Shown: piece by piece, positions 31,662 through 39,870 of the stretch
Layout of the letters: every line of letters begins with the position of its first letter
How positions within the stretch are numbered: position 1 is the first letter of the stretch
NCBI GenBank assembly: GCA_035689345.1
Contig: DASSLR010000044.1
Span: forward strand, 1-57,826
Length of the DNA: 57,826 nucleotides
Origin: CF-118 sp035689345
GTDB taxonomy: Bacteria; Chloroflexota; Dormibacteria; Dormibacterales; Dormibacteraceae
Reading direction: 5' to 3'
The notes under the pieces: generated by a model
What the model was told of the DNA's origin: nothing
Database searches by the model: none
Seen by the model: only the letters and a program-made list of their open reading frames with translations
Program-made: the position numbers and the translations under genes

Positions 31662-33050
31662 TCACTCGGCGTAGAGACGTTCGCGAATGGCCTGGACCTC
31701 GAAGCGCAATCTCTCGTCCTCCTTCAGCTCGTTGGCGATCTTCTCGATCGAGTGAAGCGCTGTCGTGTGGTCGCGGCCTCCGAACGCTTTACCGATGGCC
31801 GGGAGTGACGACGGCGTTTCCTCGCGAACCAGGAACATCGCCACCTGGCGGGGGAAGACGATGTGCTTGTCCCGACGCTTGCTCTTCATGTCCTCGAGGG
31901 TGACGTTGTAGAAGTCGGCGACCAGGAGCTGGATCCGGTCGACGTTGATCGGCTTGCGCGTGCCGGCCGGGATGATGTCGGCCAGCAGCCGAGCCGCTTC
32001 GTCCTCGTCCACGGATCGCTGATGCACGGCGGCGAACGCCTGCACGCGCGTCAGGGCGCCCTCGAGCTCGCGGATGTTGCGCTGGACCTTGTGGGCGATG
32101 AAATTGAGCACTTCCTCGGGCACGAGGCTCGTGTGACCGCCGAGCTTGGAGTGGAGGATCGCCAGCCGGGTCTCGAAGTCCGGCGGCTGGATGTCGGCGA
32201 TGAGGCCCCACTCGAAACGGGAGCGCAGCCTGTCCTCCAGGGTGGGGATCTCCTTGGGCGGGCGATCGGACGAGATGACGATCTGCTTGTTGATCTCGTG
32301 GAGGGCGTTGAACGTGTGGAAGAACTCTTCCTTCGTCCTGTCCTTGCCGGCGAGGAACTGCACGTCGTCGATGAGCAGCACGTCGACGGTGCGGTACTTG
32401 TGGCGGAACTCGCCCATCCTCGCGGTGGCGATGCTGCTGATGACCTCGTTGGTGAACTGCTCCGACGTCAGGTAGACGACACGCTTGCGCGGAAAGCGGT
32501 CGTGCACCTCGTGACCGATGGCGTGCATCAGGTGCGTTTTGCCGAGTCCGACGCCTCCATAGAGGAACAGCGGGTTGTAGCTGTCGCCCGGCGCCTCGGC
32601 CACCGCCTTCGCCGCGGCGTGGGCGAACTGCGAGTTGTGGCCCACCACGAACGCGGAGAATCGAAAGCGCGCGTTGAGCTCGGATGGCGCCGGCGCGACG
32701 TCGGCCTGGGCGCCGTTCTCATGTCCGTTTTCACGACCATTCTCGTGACCGTTCTCACTGACGCCGTCCTCGCCGTCGGTCGCGGCGAGCGGGGGACGGT
32801 GGCTGCTCGGCGAGATGACGAAGTCGATGCCCACCTCCGCGCCGGTGACCGCCTGCAGCGTCTCCTGGATGAGGCCGGAGAAACGATCTTCCAGCCAGTC
32901 CTTGGCGAGCTTGCTGGGAACGCCGATGCGGAAAGTGCTGCCGTCGGCCGACACGACCGAGGTGTTCTTGAGCCACATGTCGTACGTGCGCTTGGCCAGC
33001 TGGAAGCGGAGCTCTTCCTGCACCTGCGACCAGATTTGATCCTGGTTCAA
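31662..33050 (-). CDS. dnaA: Chromosomal replication initiator DnaA
   Basis: DnaA binds DnaA boxes and opens the origin. I place the start at the TTG at 33050, seven bases after GGGAGGG, which begins the family N-terminus (NQDQIWSQVQEELRFQL); the frame is open for 28 more codons upstream but these look like leader. Domain II is a linker with an unusual run of ENGHENG-type repeats (about 100-117). AAA+ motifs are LYGGVGLGKTHLM, VDVLLIDDVQFL and LRSRFEWGL. Domain IV carries the signature FGGRDHTTALHSIEKI. The final length is 462 residues. Confidence 0.96.
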   Translation of the reverse strand: MNQDQIWSQVQEELRFQLAKRTYDMWLKNTSVVSADGSTFRIGVPSKLAKDWLEDRFSGLIQETLQAVTGAEVGIDFVISPSSHRPPLAATDGEDGVSENGHENGRENGHENGAQADVAPAPSELNARFRFSAFVVGHNSQFAHAAAKAVAEAPGDSYNPLFLYGGVGLGKTHLMHAIGHEVHDRFPRKRVVYLTSEQFTNEVISSIATARMGEFRHKYRTVDVLLIDDVQFLAGKDRTKEEFFHTFNALHEINKQIVISSDRPPKEIPTLEDRLRSRFEWGLIADIQPPDFETRLAILHSKLGGHTSLVPEEVLNFIAHKVQRNIRELEGALTRVQAFAAVHQRSVDEDEAARLLADIIPAGTRKPINVDRIQLLVADFYNVTLEDMKSKRRDKHIVFPRQVAMFLVREETPSSLPAIGKAFGGRDHTTALHSIEKIANELKEDERLRFEVQAIRERLYAE

Positions 33051-33158
33051 ATCACGCCCTCCCCCCGTCGACCGCCCGTTCTCCGGCTCAGCATCAGAAA
33101 GCGCACCAGGGCGCCGATCCTCGCCTGGGAACAACGGGCCGTCGACTTTTGCAAATGC

Positions 33159-33167
33159 TGTGGATAA
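33159..33167. promoter_or_regulatory. DnaA box
   Basis: Perfect TGTGGATAA about 110 bases upstream of the dnaA start, embedded in CTGTGGATAAGCTGGG, which recurs at the recF-dciA junction. Confidence 0.6.
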
Positions 33168-33291
33168 GCTGGGTCAAACCGGGGGTCCCTGCTCGCAGCC
33201 TGCGCGCTCGCAACCCGCTGGTACTGGCCCGGAATCGCGCGCCCACGTTCAACCGAATACCTTCGTCTGCTCAGGACCGCCTCCCTGTGTC

Positions 33292-33300
33292 TGTGGATAA
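33292..33300. promoter_or_regulatory. DnaA box
   Basis: Second perfect TGTGGATAA in the origin spacer, in the same orientation as the first and 133 bases away. Confidence 0.6.
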
Positions 33301-33615
33301 GATCGGGGCAGATTTCCACAGGCTGGGGCTGTGCGCCAGTCTGAAATCTCCCTTCCGATCGATGTGTTTTGTGGAAGCGGTGTTGTGGGCTTTAGCCTAT
33401 GCCGGTTCGGGGATAAGGCTCAGGCACCAGTGGGAGATTTGTACTGGGATGTCGGGAACGACGCGCTGGTTGTGCTTCCGGGCGCGCATTGTAGCACCGG
33501 CCCTGGAGCGTCGCAAGGCATTCCGGGGATGCGATGAAGTGATAGCCACGATGTGGCCCAAGGACGGCGTCGGGGAATCACCGCCACCGGCGTTCGGTAC
33601 ACTACCGCGGTCTTC

Positions 33616-33750
33616 ATGAAGAGAACATTTCAGCCGAAGAAGCGGTATCGCCGCCGCGTCCACGGCTTCCTTCGCCGGATGAGCAGCAAGGGCGGGGCGC
33701 ACGTGCTGCAGAACCGCCGCCGCAAGGGTCGCCACCGGCTGACCAGGTAG
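33616..33750 (+). CDS. rpmH: Large ribosomal subunit protein bL34
   Basis: A 44-residue, strongly basic protein beginning MKRTFQPKKRYRRRVHGFL and ending GRHRLTR, the canonical bL34 pattern. The ATG at 33616 is fixed by conservation. TACACT lies 12 bases upstream, so the leader is very short or absent. It heads the conserved rpmH-rnpA-yidD-yidC-jag run. Confidence 0.97.
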   Translation: MKRTFQPKKRYRRRVHGFLRRMSSKGGAHVLQNRRRKGRHRLTR

Positions 33751-33760
33751 CCGTCCCTCC

Positions 33761-34120
33761 GTGGAGAGGCGGTTCCGACTGCGCCGTAAGGCCGACTTCG
33801 ACGCGGTCATGCGCGGCCGGCGGGTCTACAGCGGCAGGGGCCTGGTCGCGCTGGTCGCGCCGGCCGGCGGTCCTGAGATGCGCGTCGGGGTGACCGTGAG
33901 CCGCCAGCTGAAGGGGGCCGTGGATCGCAACCGCGCCAGGCGTCGGCTGCGCGAAGCCGCGCGCATGTCGTTGTTCGAGGGCGATTCGGGCGGCGGGCGG
34001 CGGGGAATACGATATGACGTGGTCCTGATCGCCCGGCCCGCCGCGCTCACCTTGCGGTTCGCCGACCTTAAGAAGGAGACCGAACAGGCGGCTCTCCGGC
34101 TGAATGAGCGCGACGCATGA
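33761..34120 (+). CDS. rnpA: Ribonuclease P protein component
   Basis: The protein subunit that helps RNase P RNA mature tRNA 5' ends, 119 residues. RFRLRRKADFDAVMRGRRVYSG is the N-terminal RNA-contact strand, and AVDRNRARRRLREAAR is the conserved RNR helix. It starts with GTG ten bases after rpmH. Its 3' end overlaps yidD as ATGA. Confidence 0.94.
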   Translation: MERRFRLRRKADFDAVMRGRRVYSGRGLVALVAPAGGPEMRVGVTVSRQLKGAVDRNRARRRLREAARMSLFEGDSGGGRRGIRYDVVLIARPAALTLRFADLKKETEQAALRLNERDA

Positions 34121-34326
34121 CACGTGTGATGCTGGCCGCCATCCGTGGTTACCAGATGTCGTTTTCCAAGGTGCTGCCGCCGTCCTGCCGCTATTACCCG
34201 TCGTGCTCGCAGTACACCTACGAGGCGGTGCAGCGCTACGGCTGGTGGCGCGGAGGCTGGATGGGGGCGGCGCGAATAGCGCGGTGCCATCCGTTCGCCA
34301 AAGGCGGCTACGATCCGGTCCCCTGA
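34117..34326 (+). CDS. yidD: Membrane protein insertion efficiency factor YidD
   Basis: A 69-residue small protein that assists insertion of membrane proteins by YidC. YQMSFSKVLPPSCRYYPSCSQYTYEAVQRYG and IARCHPFAKGGYDPVP carry the three invariant cysteines and the C-terminal HPF...GYDPVP motif. The ATG overlaps the rnpA stop. Confidence 0.95.
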   Translation: MTRVMLAAIRGYQMSFSKVLPPSCRYYPSCSQYTYEAVQRYGWWRGGWMGAARIARCHPFAKGGYDPVP

Positions 34327-34413
34327 TTACCTTCTAAGAGAGGGCACGCCATCCTTTTTCTGAGCGGATCGATCACAGACGTCTTTCTTCCCATCGTCCA
34401 GCTATGGGAGGCG

Positions 34414-35316
34414 GTGATCGAGCACCCGCTCGGGTCGCTGCTGAGCTGGATGTACGAGCAGTTTTCGGGAGTGCCCTTCATCGCCACGATCGGGGCTTAC
34501 GGGGTCGCGATCATCGCGGTCACGATCCTCATCCGCCTTGCGCTGGCGCCTCTGCAGCAGTTCCAGCTCGTGACCCAGCGCCGCACCGTAGCCGAGCAGC
34601 GGAAGCTCGCCCCCGAAGTCGCGCAGCTGAAGAAGAAGTACGGCAAGGACGCCCAGAAGCTGAACGCCGAGATGATGAAGCTCTACCAGGAGCACGGCGT
34701 CAACCCTCTGGGCGGGCTGGTCGGCTGCCTGCCCCTGATCATCCAGATCCCGGTGCTGACGGCGCTTTACTGGGTGTTCCGCAACGCCCACGTCACCTCC
34801 CCGCACTTCCTGTTCGTGCCCAACCTGCTGGCCTACCCCACGCAAGTCCCGCTGCTCGCGGGTGTGCCCATACCGGCCATCGCGTACCTGATCTTTCCGC
34901 TGCTCGCGGCGGCCACCACCTTCGTCCAGTCGAAGATGCTGCAGCAGCCGCCGGCGCCCAACCCGACCGAGCAGGAGCTGCAGACCCAGCAGATGCAGCG
35001 GATGATGGTCGTGCTCTCGCCGCTGATGATCGGCTACTTCGCCCTCCAGGTCCCGGCGGGCCTGGGGCTCTACTGGTTCGTCGGCAACTGCGTCAGTATC
35101 ATTCAGCAGAGCTTCGTGGTCGGGTGGGGCAACCTGTGGCCGAGGGGAGGCAGCGCGGCCGCTCAACCGATCATCCAGCCGAGAGGAGGCGGACCGCCCA
35201 AGAGCGGCGGCGGCCCTACGAGCAACGCGAAGCAGCTGCCCAGACGGGTCCAGGGCGGGCAGTCCCGCCAGGGCGGAAACAACAAGGCCAAGGACGCCAA
35301 GAGACGAGCGTCCTGA
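34414..35316 (+). CDS. yidC: Membrane protein insertase YidC/Oxa1
   Basis: An insertase of 300 residues from the first canonical start (GTG 34414). GVAIIAVTILIRLALAPL is the first core helix, with the conserved Arg of the hydrophilic groove. VNPLGGLVGCLPLIIQIPVLTALYWVF, IFPLLAAATTFVQSKM and ALQVPAGLGLYWFVGNCVSIIQQ complete the core, and the Gly/Lys/Arg-rich tail binds ribosomes. The frame continues upstream without a stop as FLSGSITDVFLPIVQLWEAVIEH, which looks coding, and an AGAGAGG lies seven bases before an ATC at 34351. The real start may be a rare ATC (34351) or CTG (34360). Confidence 0.92.
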   Translation: MIEHPLGSLLSWMYEQFSGVPFIATIGAYGVAIIAVTILIRLALAPLQQFQLVTQRRTVAEQRKLAPEVAQLKKKYGKDAQKLNAEMMKLYQEHGVNPLGGLVGCLPLIIQIPVLTALYWVFRNAHVTSPHFLFVPNLLAYPTQVPLLAGVPIPAIAYLIFPLLAAATTFVQSKMLQQPPAPNPTEQELQTQQMQRMMVVLSPLMIGYFALQVPAGLGLYWFVGNCVSIIQQSFVVGWGNLWPRGGSAAAQPIIQPRGGGPPKSGGGPTSNAKQLPRRVQGGQSRQGGNNKAKDAKRRAS

Positions 35317-35362
35317 GCGGGCGCTGGGGGTAAGGACTAATCGAGATGAGGTCGACAAGACG

Positions 35363-36004
35363 ATGAGATCTGCAGAAGGTCGAGGACGAACCCTCGACGA
35401 GGCGGTGGACGCGGCCCTGATCGAGCTGGGAGAGTCGCGGCGCAACGTCGACGTGAAGGTCCTGCGCGAGAACCCCGACGAAACCGTCGTCGAGGTGACG
35501 GTGATGGACACCGCGGCGGCCGAGTCGCCGGCATCGCCCCCCAACGGCAAGGCCGAGACGGTGCGCACGATGCTCGAGGGCTTGCTCAAGCACATGGGCG
35601 TGCGCGCTTCGGTGCAGGTGCGTGCGGGAAGCGAGCCCATCACGCTCGACGTGACCGGGCGCGATCTCGGCGCGCTGATCGGCTGGCGCGGCGAGACTTT
35701 GCGCGCGCTGCAGTCCGTCACGAACGTGATGGCCGGCAAGCACCTCGACGAAGGCGAGCGCGTCATCGTCGACGTCGAGCGCTACCGCCAGCGCCGGGAG
35801 CACACCGTGCGCGAGATCGCGCTGCGTGCCGCGCGCCAGGTCAAGATGACGGGCGACGCCATCACGCTCGACGCGATGCAGGCTTTCGAGCGTCGCGCGA
35901 TTCACCTCGCCCTGGAAGGCGATCCCGACGTGACGAGCTCGAGCATCGGCGAGGAACCCGACCGGCGCGTCGTCGTCGGACCGCGCAAGCCGGCCGACGC
36001 CTAG
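35363..36004 (+). CDS. jag: Jag/KhpB RNA-binding protein
   Basis: A 213-residue RNA-binding protein. Residues about 1-47 form the Jag N-terminal domain (GRGRTLDEAVDAALIELGESRRNVDVKVL), about 65-145 the KH domain with the GRDLGALIGWRGETLRALQ loop, and about 146-205 the R3H domain with RxxxH in AFERRAIHLAL. Jag/EloR/KhpB proteins influence cell elongation and division through RNA. The place after yidC is conserved. Confidence 0.93.
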   Translation: MRSAEGRGRTLDEAVDAALIELGESRRNVDVKVLRENPDETVVEVTVMDTAAAESPASPPNGKAETVRTMLEGLLKHMGVRASVQVRAGSEPITLDVTGRDLGALIGWRGETLRALQSVTNVMAGKHLDEGERVIVDVERYRQRREHTVREIALRAARQVKMTGDAITLDAMQAFERRAIHLALEGDPDVTSSSIGEEPDRRVVVGPRKPADA

Positions 36005-36009
36005 CGCAA

Positions 36010-36282
36010 ATGTCGGGCCGGTCCGCCGCCCAGCGGATCCGGAAGGCGATAGCGGTGGTGAACGCGGTCGCCGACGGCGCGGGCGATGAGGAGATAACGC
36101 CGACCGAGATTGCGGAGGCGATCCGTGACTGCCTGGAGCTGGCGGAGGTGTCCGCGGTGCCGAACGTCCGCAAGTATCTCGGCGAGGCGCTCGACGCGAC
36201 GTCGGACGGCATGCCCGCGGACTTCGTGGCGATGACGCTGTATGCCGCACTGGGCGCGCTGCAAGAAGGACAACCGTCCTGA
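36010..36282 (+). CDS. Small conserved-looking hypothetical protein
   Basis: A 90-residue, predominantly helical, acidic protein (RIRKAIAVVNAVADGAGDEEITPTEIAEAIRDCLELAEV; DFVAMTLYAALGAL). It has no signal peptide or membrane segment, and I recognise no family. The ATG is five bases after the jag stop and the M16 gene begins five bases after its own stop, so it appears to be part of that transcript. Confidence 0.55.
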   Translation: MSGRSAAQRIRKAIAVVNAVADGAGDEEITPTEIAEAIRDCLELAEVSAVPNVRKYLGEALDATSDGMPADFVAMTLYAALGALQEGQPS

Positions 36283-36287
36283 GCTCT

Positions 36288-37553
36288 TTGCATCGGGTTC
36301 GGGTCCTCGCCGGCGGCGCGCGGCTGGTCACCGCGTCCATGCCGCAGAGGCTGTCCGCGAGCCTGGTGCTCATGTTCGGCGCCGGCTCGCGACTCGAAGA
36401 CGAGCGGCTCGCCGGTGTCTCGCATTTCATCGAGCACCTCTGCTTCAAGGGCACGACGCGACGGCCCACGCCGAAAGAGATAGCCGACGCGATCGAGGGC
36501 ATCGGCGGCTTCATCAACGCGTCGACCGACAAGGAGCTGACGGCTTACTGGGCCCGCGTGCCGGCGGAGCACATGGAGCTTGGGTTGGACGTGCTGTTCG
36601 ACATCGTCTCCAACTCGAAGCTCGCGCTCGCCGACATCGAGCGCGAACGATCCGTGATCCTCGAAGAGCTGAAGTCGTACCAGGACCAGCCGCAGGAGCA
36701 CGTGCAGAACCTGCTCGAGGAGCTGATCTGGCCGGGCCACGCGCTCGGCCGCGACATTGCCGGCACGCTCGATTCCGTCGCCCACCTGACCCGCGACGAC
36801 ATCCTCGAGTACGCCAACGCCCACTACCGCCTGCCCAACCTGGTGGTCGGCGCCGCGGGCATGGTCGAAGACTCGGTGGTTGCGGACGCGGTCAGCGCGC
36901 GGCTAGCCCTACCGCTCGACTCCGACGGCGCGGTCGCGCCGGAGCCGCCCGGACCGCTGGGCAGCCCGAACCTGGTCCTGCGCCGGCAGCAGACGGAGCA
37001 GGCACACATCTGCCTCGGCGTGAGGGCGCTGAGCTACATGCATCCCGACCGCTACGCGCTCGACATGTTGAACACGGTGCTCGGCGAGGGCATGAGCGCC
37101 CGCCTGTTCCTCAACATCCGCGAGCGCCTGGGGCTCGCATACGACGTGCACAGCTTCACGCAGAAGCATCGCGACACCGGCTACCTGGGTCTCTATCTCG
37201 GCGTCGATCCGAAGAACGCGATCCGCGCGCTCGAGGCCGCCATCGCGGAGATGCGCAGGCTGGCTGACGAGGACGTGGAGCCGGAGGAGCTGGCGCGCGC
37301 CAAGGAATTCACGAAGGGCCGGCTCCGCCTCGACCTCGAAACCACCAACGGCGTCGCCTTCTGGCTGACCTACCAGCAGCTTGTCATGGGCACCATTCGC
37401 ACCATCGAAGACGAGCTCGCGCTGGTGGACGCGGTCACCGCCGCGGACATCAGGCGCGTGGCGAAGGACGTGCTCTCAGGTCCGATGCAGATGGCCGTCA
37501 TCGGGCCGTTTGCGAAAAGCGCCGGCTTCCGCGCCGCGATCGGAGCTTCCTAA
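36288..37553 (+). CDS. M16-family zinc metallopeptidase
   Basis: A 421-residue insulinase-like peptidase of the bacterial processing-peptidase type. The inverted zinc motif HFIEHLCFKGT (HxxEH) is near residues 46-50, with the distal Glu in ERERSVILEELKSY. The C-terminal half has the second M16 domain with GEGMSARLFLNIRERLGLAYDVHSF. The TTG start at 36288 is the best available. No signal peptide is seen, so it likely acts in the cytoplasm. Its stop interlocks with the lepB stop at CTAA. Confidence 0.9.
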   Translation: MHRVRVLAGGARLVTASMPQRLSASLVLMFGAGSRLEDERLAGVSHFIEHLCFKGTTRRPTPKEIADAIEGIGGFINASTDKELTAYWARVPAEHMELGLDVLFDIVSNSKLALADIERERSVILEELKSYQDQPQEHVQNLLEELIWPGHALGRDIAGTLDSVAHLTRDDILEYANAHYRLPNLVVGAAGMVEDSVVADAVSARLALPLDSDGAVAPEPPGPLGSPNLVLRRQQTEQAHICLGVRALSYMHPDRYALDMLNTVLGEGMSARLFLNIRERLGLAYDVHSFTQKHRDTGYLGLYLGVDPKNAIRALEAAIAEMRRLADEDVEPEELARAKEFTKGRLRLDLETTNGVAFWLTYQQLVMGTIRTIEDELALVDAVTAADIRRVAKDVLSGPMQMAVIGPFAKSAGFRAAIGAS

Positions 37554-38158
37554 CCGACGTAGATCGTGCTCGTCTCCAGCGTCGGGACCTGCGTGTAGAT
37601 GTTGCCGAAATGGTTCAGCGGCCAGATGCGGAACCACGCCCGGCCGTCGATCCTGTCGCGCCCGATCGGTCCGAAGGTGCGCGAATCCTGCGAACGGTTG
37701 CGGTTGTCCCCCATCACGAAGTAATCGTTGGGAGGGATCAGCTCCCCGCTCGGCCCGCCCCACTCGGTGTTCACCGTCCAGGCCTCGGGCAGGTATGGCT
37801 CGTCGAGCTTGTGCCCGTTGATGTAGACGATGCCGTCATGGATCAGCAGGCGCTCGCCCGGCAGGCCGATCACGCGCTTGATGTAGTCGGTGGTGCTCAG
37901 CGTCGGCGGTCGCAGGATGACGATGTCGCCGCGCTGCGGCGGATGCAGCTTGTAATCGATCTTGTTCGCGATGAGATAGTCGTTGTCGTCAAGGGTCGCG
38001 AACATCGAAAGTCCCTCGACGTGAACCGTCTGCACCGCGAAGCTGATGCCGAAGTAGAGGATGACCGCGAGGACGATCACTTCGAACAGCTCTCGAATGA
38101 TCGAGGCGCCCGTCGAACGGGCGTCGTCGCGCGGGGCAGCAGCAGGGCGGGTCGACAT
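37550..38158 (-). CDS. lepB: Signal peptidase I
   Basis: A 202-residue, membrane-anchored serine protease that removes signal peptides. One helix (about 22-43) precedes the catalytic serine in VEGLSMFATL; the usual proline of SMxPTL is Ala here. The catalytic lysine is in DYIKRVIGLPGE, and GDNRNRSQDSRTFGPI is the conserved box E. It lies 11 bases downstream of parB on the same strand. Confidence 0.92.
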   Translation of the reverse strand: MSTRPAAAPRDDARSTGASIIRELFEVIVLAVILYFGISFAVQTVHVEGLSMFATLDDNDYLIANKIDYKLHPPQRGDIVILRPPTLSTTDYIKRVIGLPGERLLIHDGIVYINGHKLDEPYLPEAWTVNTEWGGPSGELIPPNDYFVMGDNRNRSQDSRTFGPIGRDRIDGRAWFRIWPLNHFGNIYTQVPTLETSTIYVG

Positions 38159-38169
38159 CTTGCTTGGAG

Positions 38170-39009
38170 TTAGGTGACGAGCTTAGCGCAGACCCGTTCC
38201 AGCTCTTCGCGACTGGAGTAGCGAACCTCGACGCGGCCGCGGTTGGCCGTTCCTTTCATGCGCACAGGCAGCCCGAGGCTGCGTTCGATGTCTGCGGCAA
38301 GCGCGCGCAGCTCCGCGCTTTCGCCTCGCGCCGCCCGCCGCGGCCGGTATGTGCGCACCCAGTTCTCGGCCTGGCGGACCGATAGCCGCCGCGCGAGCAC
38401 GACCTTGAGCCCGTGTTCCTGCCCGGCGACCGATTCGAGCGCCACCAGTGCGCGCGCGTGGCCCGCGCTGATGGCGCCCGCGCTGACCGCCGACTGCACG
38501 GCGGGGCACGCGTTGAGCAGGCGCAGCGATTGCGTGACCGACACGCGGTGCTTGCCAACGCGCTGCGCCACGTCCTCGTGAGTCAGCCCGAACTCCTCGG
38601 TCAGGCGATGAAGGCCGCGCGCCTCCTCGATCGGATCGAGGTCCGTGCGCTGCAGGTTTTCGATGAGACCGAGCACCAGCTGCTGGTCGCCGTCGGTGTC
38701 CGTGCGCACGACGGCGGGCACGCTCTGCAGTCCGGCCATGCGCGCCGCGCGCCAGCGGCGCTCGCCGGCGATGAGCTCGTATCCGTCGAGGTCCCTGCGC
38801 ACGAGGAGCGGCTGCAGCACGCCATGTTGCCGGATCGACTCGGCCAGCTCGCCCAGCGGCTCGGCGTCGAAGCGCGCGCGCACCTGCACCCGCGACGGGC
38901 GGATCTGGTCGATGTCGATCATCTGCGGCACCATCGCGCGACCGTCGCGCGACATCGGGATGAGCGCTTCGAGTCCGCGACCGAGTCCTCGAAAACGTGG
39001 CTGCGTCAT
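38170..39009 (-). CDS. parB: Chromosome partitioning protein ParB
   Basis: A CTP-dependent clamp that loads at parS and spreads, 279 residues. RGLGRGLEALIP is the ParA-contact N-terminus. LLVRRDLDGYELIAGERRWRAAR is the ParB/Srx CTPase box, and LIENLQRTDLDPIEEARGLHRL with the HTH THEDVAQRVGKHRVSVTQSLRLL follows. The C-terminal dimer region is VEVRYSSREELERV. The ATG overlaps the parA stop as ATGA. Confidence 0.95.
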   Translation of the reverse strand: MTQPRFRGLGRGLEALIPMSRDGRAMVPQMIDIDQIRPSRVQVRARFDAEPLGELAESIRQHGVLQPLLVRRDLDGYELIAGERRWRAARMAGLQSVPAVVRTDTDGDQQLVLGLIENLQRTDLDPIEEARGLHRLTEEFGLTHEDVAQRVGKHRVSVTQSLRLLNACPAVQSAVSAGAISAGHARALVALESVAGQEHGLKVVLARRLSVRQAENWVRTYRPRRAARGESAELRALAADIERSLGLPVRMKGTANRGRVEVRYSSREELERVCAKLVT

Positions 39010-39833
39010 GGCTGCTTTCTCCTTGACATGAGCTCGTGCGCGAGCTCGCGGTACGCGGTCGCGCCGCGACACGTGGGGTCGTACTGGGTCACCGGCTTGC
39101 CGTGGCTGGGCGCCTCGCTCAGCCGGACGTTGCGTGGGATGAGCGTCTTGAGCAGCTCGTTGGGATGCGATCGCCGCACCTCGGCGAGCACGTCCCACGC
39201 CAGCGTCGTGCGTGCGTCGAATTGCGTCATGAGGATGCCGCCGATCTCGAGGTTGGGATTCAGCTGCGAGCGCACCAACTGCTGCGTGTAGAAGAGGTGG
39301 CGCAATCCCTCCAGCGCGAAGTACTCGCACTGGGTGGGGATGAGCATCTGGGTCGCGGCCGCCAGCGCGTTGAGCGTGAGCAGGCCGAGCGATGGCGGAC
39401 AGTCGATGACGACCAGCTCGACGCCCTCGGGCGCGGCGGCGAGCGCCTTGCGCAGGCGCGTCTCGCGCTCGGTCATGCCGGCGAGCTCGACCTCGGCGCC
39501 GGCCAGGTCGACGTGCGAAGGCACGAGCTGAAGGTCAGGGACCGCCGTCGCCACCGCGGCCTCGCTGAGCGTGCACTCGCCGGCCAGCACGTGGTAGATC
39601 GTCAGCCGGGCTCGGGCCGGGTTGAGACCGAGCCCCGACGTCGAGTTCGCCTGGGGGTCGAGGTCGAGAAGCAGCACCGGGTGACCCATCTCGGCCACCG
39701 CCGCGCTGAGGTTGATGGCGGTGGTCGTCTTGCCGACGCCGCCCTTCTGGTTGACGACGGCCAGCACGGGAAGTGGGGATGAGCCCAACATGTTGGGTGC
39801 CGCCGCGGTAGTGGTGACTATATCTTGGGCCAT
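39006..39833 (-). CDS. parA: Chromosome partitioning ATPase ParA
   Basis: A deviant-Walker ATPase of 275 residues that drives origin segregation with ParB. VVNQKGGVGKTTTAINLSAA is the deviant Walker A; LLLDLDPQANSTSGLG, VVIDCPPSLGLLTLNAL, and EYFALEGLRHL follow. The N-terminal 20 residues are an unstructured lead. A TAGAAT -10 is found 31 bases upstream in the short spacer. Confidence 0.95.
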   Translation of the reverse strand: MAQDIVTTTAAAPNMLGSSPLPVLAVVNQKGGVGKTTTAINLSAAVAEMGHPVLLLDLDPQANSTSGLGLNPARARLTIYHVLAGECTLSEAAVATAVPDLQLVPSHVDLAGAEVELAGMTERETRLRKALAAAPEGVELVVIDCPPSLGLLTLNALAAATQMLIPTQCEYFALEGLRHLFYTQQLVRSQLNPNLEIGGILMTQFDARTTLAWDVLAEVRRSHPNELLKTLIPRNVRLSEAPSHGKPVTQYDPTCRGATAYRELAHELMSRRKQP

Positions 39834-39864
39834 GGCTGGAACGTGGAGTGAAGCCGCTGACTAG

Positions 39865-39870
39865 ATTCTA
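39865..39870 (-). promoter_or_regulatory. Candidate -10 for parAB
   Basis: TAGAAT on the minus strand, touching the stop codon of the CPBP gene and ending 31 bases before the parA ATG. It would allow parAB expression independent of the genes upstream. Confidence 0.35.

Larger units (their letters stand above)
33051..33615. other. oriC: Candidate replication origin between dnaA and rpmH
   Basis: A 565-base gene-free region at the classic dnaA-rpmH junction. Two perfect DnaA boxes, TGTGGATAA, lie at 33159-33167 and 33292-33300, in the same orientation. Weaker matches include ATTTCCACA (33312-33320) and a TGTGGAA at 33370-33376. AT content is raised around 33240-33420. Two perfect boxes are few for a bipartite origin, so part of the function may reside in the dnaA-dnaN spacer. 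The dnaA promoter (minus) and rpmH promoter (plus; TACACT at 33598-33603) are also expected here. Confidence 0.65.

Noticed and set aside
32690..32765. Tandem repeat (GAGAACGGT-like units) inside dnaA, considered as a CRISPR or VNTR array.
   Set aside because: It is in frame, short and encodes the variable domain II linker (ENGHENG), so it is low-complexity coding sequence rather than an array.
33051..33615. An RNA gene (tRNA or small RNA) in the origin spacer.
   Set aside because: I see no cloverleaf or conserved T-loop (GTTCGAATC-type) sequence; DnaA boxes and promoters account for the features seen.
36010..36282. Possible antitoxin or toxin gene in the small hypothetical protein.
   Set aside because: No toxin partner or recognisable toxin-antitoxin motif; it is a lone co-transcribed small gene between jag and an M16 peptidase.
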